Shown here piece by piece: positions 54,852-62,750 of a stretch of 64,000 nt of DNA. This DNA is from Fidelibacterota bacterium SCGC AAA298-D23 (GTDB lineage Bacteria > Fidelibacterota > Marinisomatia > Marinisomatales > Marinisomataceae), in the NCBI GenBank assembly GCA_000402655.1, contig AQSI01000002.1, positions 43,218-107,217 on the forward strand, read 5' to 3'. The notes under the pieces are model-generated. The model made no database searches. It had not been told where the DNA came from and saw only the letters and a list, made by a program, of their open reading frames with translations. Position numbers and translations under genes: made by a program. Numbering within the stretch: position 1 is the stretch's first letter; each line of letters begins with the position of its first letter.

Positions 54852-55162
54852 TGATAATAATTAAAACTACTACAGATAGTCATAAGGCTATGAAGCTAAT
54901 TGCAAATACTCTTCTTAACAAAAAGCTTGCTGCATGCGTAAATATGATTCCTCGAATGAGATCAAAATATATTGTAGATGGAAGAATTACTGAATCTAGA
55001 GAAGTAATTTTATTAATTAAGACTACTAAAAAATTAGAAAATAAAGTTTATAAAACTATTAAAGACCTTCATAATTATGAAATACCTGAAATTTCAACTA
55101 TTCAAACCTCAAAAGTCGATAAAAACTTTGAAAATTGGCTAAAGGATTTTGTCGAAAGATAA
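54851..55162 (+). CDS. cutA: Divalent-cation tolerance protein CutA
   Basis: 103 residues with the CutA1 features KKLAACVNMIP, REVILLIKTT and HNYEIPEIS. It is a trimeric ferredoxin-like protein linked to copper tolerance and possibly to signalling. Its first base overlaps the preceding stop, and an MBL-fold gene follows three bases after its end. Confidence 0.9.
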   Translation: MIIIKTTTDSHKAMKLIANTLLNKKLAACVNMIPRMRSKYIVDGRITESREVILLIKTTKKLENKVYKTIKDLHNYEIPEISTIQTSKVDKNFENWLKDFVER

Positions 55163-55165
55163 TTC

Positions 55166-56266
55166 ATGAGATTGGAAGAGTTATCCGAAAAAAGTGTTTT
55201 AAAATATGTAGTCATATCATTGTTAATAATAATGTTGACAACAATCATAGTTGTTATTTCATTAAATTTTGAGACCTTAAAAAATAATTTCTACGATAAA
55301 CAGGTCGAAACTCTAACGGTAATACCTCCAAACGAAAATGATATTTTACGAATTATTTTTACAGGAGTTAGCACACCACTAACTCCGCATATAGCTCAAC
55401 AAAGTGTTGTTATATCTATTAATAATAAAAATTATGTTTTTGATGCTGGTTCAAGATCAACTGCTAATTTTGTTTCAGAAGGTTCACTTGAAGCTGCTAA
55501 TATTGAAGCAGTTTTTATAACTCATACTCATTCAGATCATATAGGTAGTTTGGGCGAGCTTATTTTAGCATCTTGGGGACGAGGAAGGACCTCTTCATTA
55601 CCTGTTTATGGAGCTGGAAAAGAAATTCAGAATGTCGTAGATGGATTTAATCTTGCATATAAACCTGATAGAGATCACAGAACAGCTCATCATGGTCAAG
55701 AATTCTTCCTTCCAGAAAATGGTTTGTTAAAAGCACAATTATTCGAAGTCAAAGATAAAGAACTATTAATTTTTGAAGATGTAAATATTCGAGTATATGC
55801 TTTTAATGTTCCTCATGGGCCAATTCATGGTTCTGTTGGATATAAAATTATCTCTGAAGACAGATCAGTTGTAATTTCTGGAGATACTGATGTAATGGAC
55901 AGTTATGAATTCGTGAATGGGGTAGATGTTTTGATTCATGAAGCAATTATTGAGCCAGTAAGTACTGCTGTAAGTCAATCAGCCAAAAGATTAGGAAATG
56001 AGCGAATAAGTGAAATTTTTAATGATATTAATGATTATCATGCTAATTTAATTGATTATGAAGATAATCCAGGATTATTATCAAGACTTGAAGGTATTGA
56101 ACTAGGATTGTTAGCTCTTATACATATTATTCCAGATAAGGATAATATCATTGTTAAAAGAGCATTAAAGAAGTTTAGTTCTCAATCCTCACATGATGTT
56201 GTTGTTGCAGAAATAAATATGGTTATTTCATTACCATTAAATTCAAAGGAGATAATAATTAAATGA
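55166..56266 (+). CDS. Membrane-anchored MBL-fold hydrolase (RNase Z/arylsulfatase-like)
   Basis: 366 residues with an N-terminal membrane helix (about 14-34). The MBL domain has THTHSDHIGSLGELILASWG and VVISGDTD, the layout of the ElaC/RNase Z-like branch. With the helix, the domain would face the periplasm, so tRNA processing is unlikely and a small-molecule ester or lactone hydrolase is more plausible. The stop overlaps the nitroreductase start. Confidence 0.72.
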   Translation: MRLEELSEKSVLKYVVISLLIIMLTTIIVVISLNFETLKNNFYDKQVETLTVIPPNENDILRIIFTGVSTPLTPHIAQQSVVISINNKNYVFDAGSRSTANFVSEGSLEAANIEAVFITHTHSDHIGSLGELILASWGRGRTSSLPVYGAGKEIQNVVDGFNLAYKPDRDHRTAHHGQEFFLPENGLLKAQLFEVKDKELLIFEDVNIRVYAFNVPHGPIHGSVGYKIISEDRSVVISGDTDVMDSYEFVNGVDVLIHEAIIEPVSTAVSQSAKRLGNERISEIFNDINDYHANLIDYEDNPGLLSRLEGIELGLLALIHIIPDKDNIIVKRALKKFSSQSSHDVVVAEINMVISLPLNSKEIIIK

Positions 56267-56904
56267 GCATTATCGATAGTTTAAATTGGCGATACGCTAC
56301 AACAAAGTTTGATAGAAATAAAAAAATTTCTGATTCAGATATTTTAAAACTTAAAGAAATTGTTAAGTTATCTCCGTCATCATGGGGATTACAATTTTAT
56401 AAAATATTAATTTTTTCAAATCAAGATATTAAAGATAAACTTTTACCCTCTGCATACAGCCAAAAGCAAGTAGCAGATTGTTCTCACTTATTTGTGTTCT
56501 GTTCATTAAAAGTCGTTCACGAAAAAGACATCGATCAAATGATAGACCAATTTCATATTTTAAGATCTAATGATAAAGATTATTCCAAAGAAAGCATTGA
56601 AAACTATTCAAATGAAGTTAAAAAGAGTGTTTTGGGAATGAATAAACATAAACAGAGTGAATGGCTCAAAAAACAATGTTACATAGCGTTAGGTCAATTA
56701 ATGGTAGGCTGTGCTGACATGAGGATAGATTCATGTCCAATGGAAGGATTTAAATCAAATGAGTTTGATGAAATACTTGATCTAAGTTCACAAAATTTAA
56801 CATCAGTAGTGTTACTTCCTGTTGGATATAGATCAGAAGAAGATAAATATCAGCACAAGACCAAGGTAAGAAAACCTAATAATCTTCTTTTTGTTGATGA
56901 TTAA
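56263..56904 (+). CDS. NAD(P)H-dependent nitroreductase (NfsB-like)
   Basis: 213 residues of the FMN-dependent nitroreductase fold: an N-terminal RYATTKFD block, LSPSSWGLQFYKI, and the C-terminal VVLLPVGYRSEEDKYQHK. It reduces quinones, nitro compounds or flavins. It overlaps the MBL gene by four bases. The substrate is unknown. Confidence 0.82.
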   Translation: MSIIDSLNWRYATTKFDRNKKISDSDILKLKEIVKLSPSSWGLQFYKILIFSNQDIKDKLLPSAYSQKQVADCSHLFVFCSLKVVHEKDIDQMIDQFHILRSNDKDYSKESIENYSNEVKKSVLGMNKHKQSEWLKKQCYIALGQLMVGCADMRIDSCPMEGFKSNEFDEILDLSSQNLTSVVLLPVGYRSEEDKYQHKTKVRKPNNLLFVDD

Positions 56905-56949
56905 TTACTCTAATATATGAATTATAAATTCTTAAAAGCTGAGGAATGA

Positions 56950-57342
56950 ATGAAAACTGAACTAAACAAAAAAAATAATCAAACAACAGTAGTAATTGAT
57001 GTTTCATATGAAGTTGAAAATAATGTTGCTAGAGATTTTGTAAGAGATGAACATGCAACAGTTTTTTTTAATCTTAAGGATAAGGGAATTCATCGATTTG
57101 AATGGTACTTAAATGAAGAAGATAAAACCGGAACTCTTATTGAAATATTTGAGAATTCTCAAGTTTGGGAAAATGTTGGAAATAAATTAATTGGTTCACC
57201 AATAAATTTAAGATTAAGAGAATTATTTACAATTGAAAAAATCACTGTTTTGGGAGAAATAAGTGATGAATTCAAGGATAAATTGAAACAAATGTCTTCT
57301 CCTGTTGTCAAATCTTACGTTGGTGGAATTCGTCAAGAGTAA
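56950..57342 (+). CDS. Hypothetical protein, possibly dimeric alpha/beta-barrel (ABM-like)
   Basis: 130 residues. The middle (HRFEWYLNEEDKTGTLIEIF, then ENSQVWENVG) reads like the second half of an antibiotic-biosynthesis-monooxygenase-type dimeric barrel, but the first half is atypical and no catalytic residue can be assigned. It is soluble, with no signal. It lies 45 bases after the nitroreductase with a GAGGAATG start context. Confidence 0.45.
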   Translation: MKTELNKKNNQTTVVIDVSYEVENNVARDFVRDEHATVFFNLKDKGIHRFEWYLNEEDKTGTLIEIFENSQVWENVGNKLIGSPINLRLRELFTIEKITVLGEISDEFKDKLKQMSSPVVKSYVGGIRQE

Positions 57343-57348
57343 ATTGAA

Positions 57349-58506
57349 ATGGAAAGTCTTTTTATATCATCACTTTTTAATATTATTTATGCAATTGCTC
57401 TAGGGATAATTGGTTACATATTGTACGGTATTTCGAAAAATGCTCCAAAAACTTCAGAGGATAAAGAAAATCTTTTGAATGAAAGAGCTAGTAACATTGC
57501 AGTTGATGCCGCAAAAAAGGCTTTAGATGAAGTACTAAAGCAAAATGCTGAACTTCAGAAGAAAGATTGGGATGGGTATAAAAAGGATTTAGATCTTACT
57601 CTAACTCCAGTCAAGAAATCATTAGAGGATCTACAAAAAAATATCTCAGAAGTAGAAAAAGATCGTGTTGAAGATAAGGGTAAACTGGATGAAAAGTTGA
57701 AAGACTTAATTGGTACTACAGAAAGTTTGAGTAGAGCACTTACTTCAAGTTCTGATACTGGAGATTTAGGAGAAACTATTTTACGTAATCTGGTTGAAAA
57801 AGCTGGAATGATTAAATATATCGACTTTATTGAACAGACGTCCTCAGGAGATAGAAGTATTCCTGATATGGTTATTAATTTACCTGGTGGTGGAAAAATA
57901 CCTATTGATTCAAAGCTTTCATTGGAAGCATTTGATCAAGCAATGGATACATCTGATAAGTCTCAACGTAAAGCATTAGAAGAAAAGCATGCAAATAACT
58001 GCAGAACACTAATGCGTAACTTATCCAAAAAAGAATATCACAAACAATTTGATGGACCGATTGAGTTTGTAGTAATGTTCATTGGAAGTGAACCAGCTTA
58101 TCAAATGGCTTTAAAACATGATGGAAAATTGTTTCTTGATGGTGCAGATAAAAAAGTATTTGTTGTATCTCCATTATCACTATTGCCGTTATTAAGTTTA
58201 GTGTCAGAAGCTTGGAGACAATTTCAACTTAGTACTAATGCAAATCAAGCTATACAAATTGCAAAAGATTTAACTGATCGCTTAAAAATTTATGAGGATA
58301 AGTATCAAGCCGTTGGAAGTAAAATTTTAGCACTAGGTAAAGCATATAACTCGTCCGTTTCATCATATAATGCACGATTAAAACCTTCTGTAAGAAACCT
58401 CCAAAAATTACAAGGACAGCCAGAAGATTTAATTGATATGGAAAGTGTTCCAGTTGATGTAACACCGGTTATTGAATCGTTAGAAGCTGAAAACAAAGAA
58501 AAATAA
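57349..58506 (+). CDS. rmuC: RmuC-like DNA recombination-limiting protein
   Basis: 385 residues with an N-terminal membrane helix (about 8-27), a long charged coiled coil (about 35-140) and the RmuC core (DTGDLGETILRNLVEKAG, SIPDMVINLPGGGKIPIDSK, FVVMFIGSEPAYQMAL). The core is of the PD-(D/E)XK nuclease-like class. It limits inversion of short repeats in E. coli. It is the last gene before the convergent HxlR regulator. Confidence 0.88.
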   Translation: MESLFISSLFNIIYAIALGIIGYILYGISKNAPKTSEDKENLLNERASNIAVDAAKKALDEVLKQNAELQKKDWDGYKKDLDLTLTPVKKSLEDLQKNISEVEKDRVEDKGKLDEKLKDLIGTTESLSRALTSSSDTGDLGETILRNLVEKAGMIKYIDFIEQTSSGDRSIPDMVINLPGGGKIPIDSKLSLEAFDQAMDTSDKSQRKALEEKHANNCRTLMRNLSKKEYHKQFDGPIEFVVMFIGSEPAYQMALKHDGKLFLDGADKKVFVVSPLSLLPLLSLVSEAWRQFQLSTNANQAIQIAKDLTDRLKIYEDKYQAVGSKILALGKAYNSSVSSYNARLKPSVRNLQKLQGQPEDLIDMESVPVDVTPVIESLEAENKEK

Positions 58507-58511
58507 TTTCC

Positions 58512-58856
58512 TTAATTAGCTTTAATATAGTTTAAAGCCCAATCATTTAGTTTATCAAGCACTGGAACCAATGACTTACCTTTTTTTGTTAATGAATATT
58601 CAACTCTTGGAGGAATTTCAGCATAGATCTTTCTAGAAATTATATTATTTTTTTCTAAGTCTCTTAATTCTCTGGTTAACATATTTTTGCTTATACCATC
58701 AATCCCTCTATGTAAAATACCAAAACGATTAATTTTTTGAGAAATTCTCATAATAATAATCGGTCTCCATTTACCACCAATCATGTTCATTGAATAGGTG
58801 ATAGGACATGACTCTACAGTACATCCACATATATCTTCAAAACATTGTTGTTTCAT
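58512..58856 (-). CDS. HxlR-family transcriptional regulator with N-terminal Cys cluster
   Basis: 114 residues, a winged-helix HxlR protein: MIGGKWRPIIIMRIS, RFGILHRGIDGISKNMLTREL and EYSLTKKGKSLVPVL. Before the domain are four Cys (5, 10, 12, 17) within 13 residues, twice or more what is usual. HxlR relatives (YodB, HypR, QsrR) sense quinones, aldehydes or disulfide stress through Cys. It is divergent from the CDGSH genes and most likely controls them. Confidence 0.85.
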   Translation of the reverse strand: MKQQCFEDICGCTVESCPITYSMNMIGGKWRPIIIMRISQKINRFGILHRGIDGISKNMLTRELRDLEKNNIISRKIYAEIPPRVEYSLTKKGKSLVPVLDKLNDWALNYIKAN

Positions 58857-58959
58857 TATAATAGTCCTTTTTTTGTTACTATATTAAAAAATAGTGCCTA
58901 CTTGTACAATTTAACATTACTTAATAATTTTTCATATCAATTTTTGAAAGGATAAAAAT
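58857..58959. promoter_or_regulatory. Divergent regulatory region, HxlR/CDGSH
   Basis: This 103-base gap between divergent genes contains an inverted repeat ACTAT-N8-ATAGT (58878-58895), resembling HxlR operators, and a TTGTACAA palindrome (58902-58909). TTGTAC at 58902-58907 with TAATTT at 58925-58930 (17-base spacer) is a possible rightward promoter. All are by-eye calls. Confidence 0.4.
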
Positions 58960-59265
58960 ATGATAAAACAACCATACTTAGTATCGCTTGAAAAAGGTAA
59001 AAGTTACGCATGGTGCGAATGCGCTGGATCTCAGTCGCAACCATTTTGTGATGGAAGTCATACAAAGATTAATAAACAGAGGGAAAATTTAGTAGAGAAT
59101 CTCAAAGAAATAAGCTTTATAACAAAAGATTCTCAAAAGTTTGTCCTGTCAGAAACTAAGGAACCACTTGTCTTTACTGCTGAGAATGATACAGAGGTAA
59201 GTTTATGTGGTTGTAAAGAATCAAATAATGCTCCATTTTGTAGTGGGGAACATGCAAATATTTAA
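58960..59265 (+). CDS. Double CDGSH iron-sulfur protein
   Basis: 101 residues with two CDGSH (mitoNEET-type) cluster motifs: Cys19-Cys21-Cys30-His34, and Cys83-Cys85-Cys94-His98. Each is C-x-C-x8-C-x3-H and should bind a 2Fe-2S cluster. In the second, CDGSH has drifted to CSGEH but all four ligands are kept. There is no membrane segment. It heads a short run with another CDGSH gene, DoxX and glutaredoxin, under the divergent HxlR regulator. Confidence 0.88.
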   Translation: MIKQPYLVSLEKGKSYAWCECAGSQSQPFCDGSHTKINKQRENLVENLKEISFITKDSQKFVLSETKEPLVFTAENDTEVSLCGCKESNNAPFCSGEHANI

Positions 59266-59283
59266 AAAAGAAAGGAAACTGAT

Positions 59284-59511
59284 ATGAGTAATAGAAAAGA
59301 ACCACATGTATTAGATATTAAAAAGGATAAAAATTACGCTTGGTGCCAATGTAGTGAATCTGAAGGCCAACCATTTTGCGATGGTAGTCATGAAAAAACT
59401 GATCACAAGCCAATAGTTTTTAAGTCAGATACATCAAAAGAAGTAGCACTTTGTGGTTGTAAACAATCAAAAAATGCTCCATACTGTGATGGAACACATT
59501 TAACATTATAA
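59284..59511 (+). CDS. Double CDGSH iron-sulfur protein, compact paralogue
   Basis: 75 residues with two CDGSH motifs: Cys21-Cys23-Cys32-His36 (CDGSH) and Cys57-Cys59-Cys68-His72 (CDGTH). It is a shorter paralogue of the preceding gene, lacking the roughly 27-residue central linker. An AAAGGAAA site precedes the ATG. It probably arose by tandem duplication within the same operon. Confidence 0.88.
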   Translation: MSNRKEPHVLDIKKDKNYAWCQCSESEGQPFCDGSHEKTDHKPIVFKSDTSKEVALCGCKQSKNAPYCDGTHLTL

Positions 59512-59513
59512 TT

Positions 59514-59879
59514 TTGAGTATAGATTTAACATATTATAGAGCATTTGTTTTATTTATAGCACGCTTAGCATTAGCTGCTATCATTTTCAAAGCCGGTATT
59601 AACAAGTTACCGGTTTCAGAAGTAGGAGGCTTAGTAAAGCAATTACCTGAATTTCTTCGATATTTGGTTGTATTGTTTGAAATTGTTGGACCTATTTTTC
59701 TTCTAATAGGAATTCAATTTATAAGATTTCAATTACTTGGATCAGCTATGATTGCAGTAGTAATGCTTGGAGCAAGTTACATGAAATATTTTGTTGCTGG
59801 AAGTGCATTCATTTCTAGTGGTACAATGTATCCTTTTGCATTATTTTTATTGGCCTTGATTTTTCTAACGGAAGAATAA
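59514..59879 (+). CDS. DoxX-family membrane protein
   Basis: 121 residues with four hydrophobic segments (ARLALAAIIFKAGINKL, YLVVLFEIVGPIFLLIG, and two more). The start is TTG at 59514, two bases after the CDGSH gene; no ATG is available. DoxX proteins are recurrently linked to redox stress, which fits the neighbours. Confidence 0.78.
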   Translation: MSIDLTYYRAFVLFIARLALAAIIFKAGINKLPVSEVGGLVKQLPEFLRYLVVLFEIVGPIFLLIGIQFIRFQLLGSAMIAVVMLGASYMKYFVAGSAFISSGTMYPFALFLLALIFLTEE

Positions 59880-59917
59880 ATTAATTATTATATTTGCGTT
59901 CACTAAAAGGGGAAAAT

Positions 59918-60325
59918 GTGAAAAAAACTATCTTATCTGTATTAGTTGTAATTTTATTTGCTGTTTTTGTTCAAGAGAAAATCGTAGAACAAGATATTCG
60001 TAAAGCTATTGTTATTTTTAATGAAAATCCAACATTTACAAAAGAAACAATTGTTGAAGCAGACTTTGAAAACGCCGCAATAACAATGTTTACTGCTACA
60101 TGGTGTGGTTTCTGTAAAGGTGCAAAGCAGTTACTTGATGAAAAAGGAATTTCATATTTTGAAGTAGATGTTGAAGAGTACAATATATCAAAGCGCAAGT
60201 TGAAAGAAATTGGTATTGAAGACTTTTTTGTTCCTCAAATATTTGTTGATGGTGTACCGATTGGTGGGTTTTCAGATCTGAAAAAAATCTTTGGCAGTGA
60301 TATGCCAGTTCCAGAAGTTTCATAA
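59918..60325 (+). CDS. Membrane-anchored glutaredoxin
   Basis: The start is GTG 59918, with AAAAGGGG upstream. An N-terminal anchor (4-18) and about 35 linker residues precede a glutaredoxin domain with CGFC at 63-66 and the cis-Pro loop VPQIFVDGVPIGGF. About 135 residues in all. It is probably anchored with the domain facing the periplasm or cytoplasm (topology undecided), reducing disulfides. It ends the HxlR/CDGSH redox unit, followed by a strong terminator. Confidence 0.85.
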   Translation: MKKTILSVLVVILFAVFVQEKIVEQDIRKAIVIFNENPTFTKETIVEADFENAAITMFTATWCGFCKGAKQLLDEKGISYFEVDVEEYNISKRKLKEIGIEDFFVPQIFVDGVPIGGFSDLKKIFGSDMPVPEVS

Positions 60326-60346
60326 AATTAACCTTGGATTTGAAAT

Positions 60347-60379
60347 AAAAAAGGCGCCTTTGACTTGGCGCCTTTTTTG
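60347..60379. terminator. Bidirectional intrinsic terminator
   Basis: AAAAAAGGCGCC/GGCGCCTTTTTT with loop TTTGACTT. The A run on one side and T run on the other serve both the glutaredoxin gene and the convergent gene at 60402. Confidence 0.9.
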
Positions 60380-60401
60380 TATATGAGGTAACTAGAGATA
60401 A

Positions 60402-60959
60402 CTATTTTGAGTTGCTGAAAGCAAGACTTTCATCTTCTTCAACTTGACTAAGTTGAGGTTCAGTTTCATCAATTAAAATATCTTCTACTGCAACTTCGCT
60501 CTGTAAGACATCAAATACTTCATCCACGTAATTAGTTGAATATAGATTTCCGTTCCATTCAAATGTTTGTCCAGGACCTAATTCATTTCTAGCCACTAAA
60601 AATGCCTCGTTAAAAGAGAGTACAGGGGTAGTTTCAATTACATCTAATGCTTCAACATTATCATGAAATGTTGGCACTGTTTCTGTAGCCATGGCTTCAT
60701 CATTGACTGAATTACCTACGTTGGTGTTATTAACATTCGAGGTAATTTCTACATCCACAGTGCCTTCATTGCTAAAGCTTTCTGAGATATTATCGGATAG
60801 TTCTACTTCATTGGATTGATCCATTAGAAAAAACAAGGAACCGATACTTAAAATTACACCTGCTAATACGAATTTTTCAACATTATTATACATATTTTTA
60901 ACTCCATTTGTTATGCCTCTTAATGTCTCTTTCATATTTTGTATACAATTTGTTTTCAT
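60402..60959 (-). CDS. Membrane-anchored protein with AF-AR-ELGPG-WN domain (copy A)
   Basis: Up to 185 residues, with a single membrane helix (about 29-46), an acidic/Asn-rich linker and a C-terminal domain SFNEAFLVARNELGPGQTF, then EWNGNLYSTNYVDE. The same domain recurs in the gene at 62278-62664. I do not recognise a named family, though similar ELGPG-FxW motifs occur in Bacteroidota-type proteins. The start is uncertain: Met 60959 leaves 30 bases to the divergent gene, and internal Met at 60935 or 60896 are alternatives. Confidence 0.55.
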   Translation of the reverse strand: MKTNCIQNMKETLRGITNGVKNMYNNVEKFVLAGVILSIGSLFFLMDQSNEVELSDNISESFSNEGTVDVEITSNVNNTNVGNSVNDEAMATETVPTFHDNVEALDVIETTPVLSFNEAFLVARNELGPGQTFEWNGNLYSTNYVDEVFDVLQSEVAVEDILIDETEPQLSQVEEDESLAFSNSK

Positions 60960-60989
60960 TTTTGTTTCAAATATTTTATATATTTAACC

Positions 60990-61271
60990 ATGGAAGAAAC
61001 AATAGGCATATCAGCATATCTTTTAGTTTGGGCTATATTAACTATCAAGTCATTTGATTTAGCGCAGTCTTTAAGAGTTGCAATAAATAATGGAGATACA
61101 GTTCGTCCAATTGCTAAAACGTTTACTTCCGTTTTTTGTATTATTGTTGGATTGCTTTTTATGCAAACACATTTATGGTTTGATATTTGGGACCAAGGGT
61201 TAGTTATGGCCATCCATTTATTTATCATTGGTTATCAAATGGTTATGATTTGGTATCCAAAACCTGAGTAA
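60990..61271 (+). CDS. Small membrane protein
   Basis: 93 residues from ATG 60990, with three hydrophobic segments (TIGISAYLLVWAILTI; TFTSVFCIIVGLLFM; VMAIHLFIIGYQMVMIW). An upstream in-frame ATG at 60939 would extend into the divergent gene and is less likely. Function unknown. An epimerase gene follows after eight bases. Confidence 0.55.
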   Translation: MEETIGISAYLLVWAILTIKSFDLAQSLRVAINNGDTVRPIAKTFTSVFCIIVGLLFMQTHLWFDIWDQGLVMAIHLFIIGYQMVMIWYPKPE

Positions 61272-61279
61272 TACATAAA

Positions 61280-62275
61280 ATGGAAAAAGTTTTCGTCAGT
61301 GGTGGTTCTGGATTTATATCACTACATCTTATCTCAAAGCTCATTCAAGAGGGCTACAAGGTACGTACATCCCTTCGATCTTTAGATCGCAAGCAAGAAG
61401 TGATAGATGCAGTTGAAAAAGAGGTATCAACAGAAGGTATGCTCGAATTTTGTGAGCTGGATTTATTAAAAGATGAAGGGTGGGATGAAGCTGTTGCTGG
61501 ATGCGATTATGTGCAGCATATTGCCTCTCCAATACCTACTAGTCATTCCAACGACTACGATATAGTGGTCAAACCAGCTGTAAACGGTATTAAAAGGTGT
61601 TTAGAAGCTGCTTTAAAGAATAATATCAAACGTTTTGTAATGACGTCCTCAGTTGCAGCTGTAGGTGGCTCTAATCATAAAAATGAGTATGATGATTCCG
61701 ATTGGACTGATTTAAGCATGAATGTTGCACCATATCAGACCAGCAAGACTAAAGCTGAACGATTTTTATGGGATTTTATGGAAAAAAATAAAGATAAAAC
61801 TGAAATGCAGGCTGTAGCTATTAATCCTTCACTGGTTGTAGGAAAATCTTTATCTAATGATGTCGGAACATCGAATTTAGTGGTCAAGCGTATGATTGAT
61901 GGATCATTGCCATTTGCTGCTAATATTTGTATCAATATTGTTCATATTAAATGTATTGCTGACTTGCATGTGCAAGCAATGACAGATGACAGAGCGGTAG
62001 GAAAACGATTTATAGCATCTACAAGACATATCTGGTTTCCTGAGCTAGCCAAATTATTAAGGAAAAATGGATATAATGCACCTAAAATTGAACTTCCATC
62101 ATTTCTTGTAAGGTTATATGCAATCTTTGATAAGCAGGTAAGACATTTAACAGCAGATATTGATATCACAAGAATTTATCATTCTAACAACGCTAAGAAT
62201 ATCCTTGGTTGGAAGCCAAGAAGCGCTGAACAAGGTGTTTTAGAAGCGGCAGCTCAAATAAAACAGCTTTTATAA
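61280..62275 (+). CDS. NAD(P)-dependent epimerase/dihydroflavonol-reductase-like protein
   Basis: 331 residues of the extended SDR family: a Rossmann start VSGGSGFISLHLISKLI, the YQTSKTKAE catalytic region (Tyr-x3-Lys) and NPSLVVGKSL. It is closest to dihydroflavonol-4-reductase/aldehyde reductase-like members acting on aldehydes or ketones. The fingerprint GGSGFIS has Ser where many have Gly-Phe-Ile-Gly. Substrate unknown. Confidence 0.78.
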   Translation: MEKVFVSGGSGFISLHLISKLIQEGYKVRTSLRSLDRKQEVIDAVEKEVSTEGMLEFCELDLLKDEGWDEAVAGCDYVQHIASPIPTSHSNDYDIVVKPAVNGIKRCLEAALKNNIKRFVMTSSVAAVGGSNHKNEYDDSDWTDLSMNVAPYQTSKTKAERFLWDFMEKNKDKTEMQAVAINPSLVVGKSLSNDVGTSNLVVKRMIDGSLPFAANICINIVHIKCIADLHVQAMTDDRAVGKRFIASTRHIWFPELAKLLRKNGYNAPKIELPSFLVRLYAIFDKQVRHLTADIDITRIYHSNNAKNILGWKPRSAEQGVLEAAAQIKQLL

Positions 62276-62277
62276 AT

Positions 62278-62664
62278 TCATTTAGTGATTTTATTTAAAA
62301 AAGTATAGTTAATCTCATATTTATCACTGTCCTTATATGATCTAACTGCTACAACATCTCCTAATGTTTCTTCCGAAGCATAAGTTTTTTTATCTTTATT
62401 GATATCTACAACTTCATCTGCAATGACAATAATGGTTTCATAATAAAAATTGGTAGTAAAGTATCGATTATTCCACATAAAAATTTTACCAGGGCCTAAT
62501 TCTTTTCGTGCTTCTCTAAAGGCTTCTGAAAAGGAAATTTGATCTTCATTACGGTATTGTTCTAAATAGTACGTTCGTTCAATCATTCCATCACTATCTA
62601 TTCGTTGATTATCATTTAAATCAGAAGAGTAGAAGGCAAGAAAGATATATAGATTTGCTAGCAT
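62278..62664 (-). CDS. Protein with AF-AR-ELGPG-WN domain (copy B)
   Basis: 128 residues with an N-terminal hydrophobic stretch (MLANLYIFLAFYSS) and the domain SFSEAFREARKELGPGKIF, then MWNNRYFTTNFYYE, clearly related to the gene at 60402. The start is well supported by AAAAGGAG seven bases upstream. The final 45 residues are charged. Function unknown. The two copies bracket the small membrane protein and epimerase. Confidence 0.6.
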   Translation of the reverse strand: MLANLYIFLAFYSSDLNDNQRIDSDGMIERTYYLEQYRNEDQISFSEAFREARKELGPGKIFMWNNRYFTTNFYYETIIVIADEVVDINKDKKTYASEETLGDVVAVRSYKDSDKYEINYTFLNKITK

Positions 62665-62719
62665 TTAAGCTCCTTTTGAGTTATCCTCAAATTTCTTTCT
62701 CAACTTCTTAACATTTTAA

Positions 62720-62748
62720 TTGAAATAATGTTCCTTAATTTATAAATT
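62720..62748 (+). promoter_or_regulatory. Promoter of the structured RNA
   Basis: TTGAAA (62720-62725) and TAAATT (62743-62748, within TATAAATTAT) are 17 bases apart. Transcription would begin at about 62751-62756. Confidence 0.55.
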
Positions 62749-62750
62749 AT

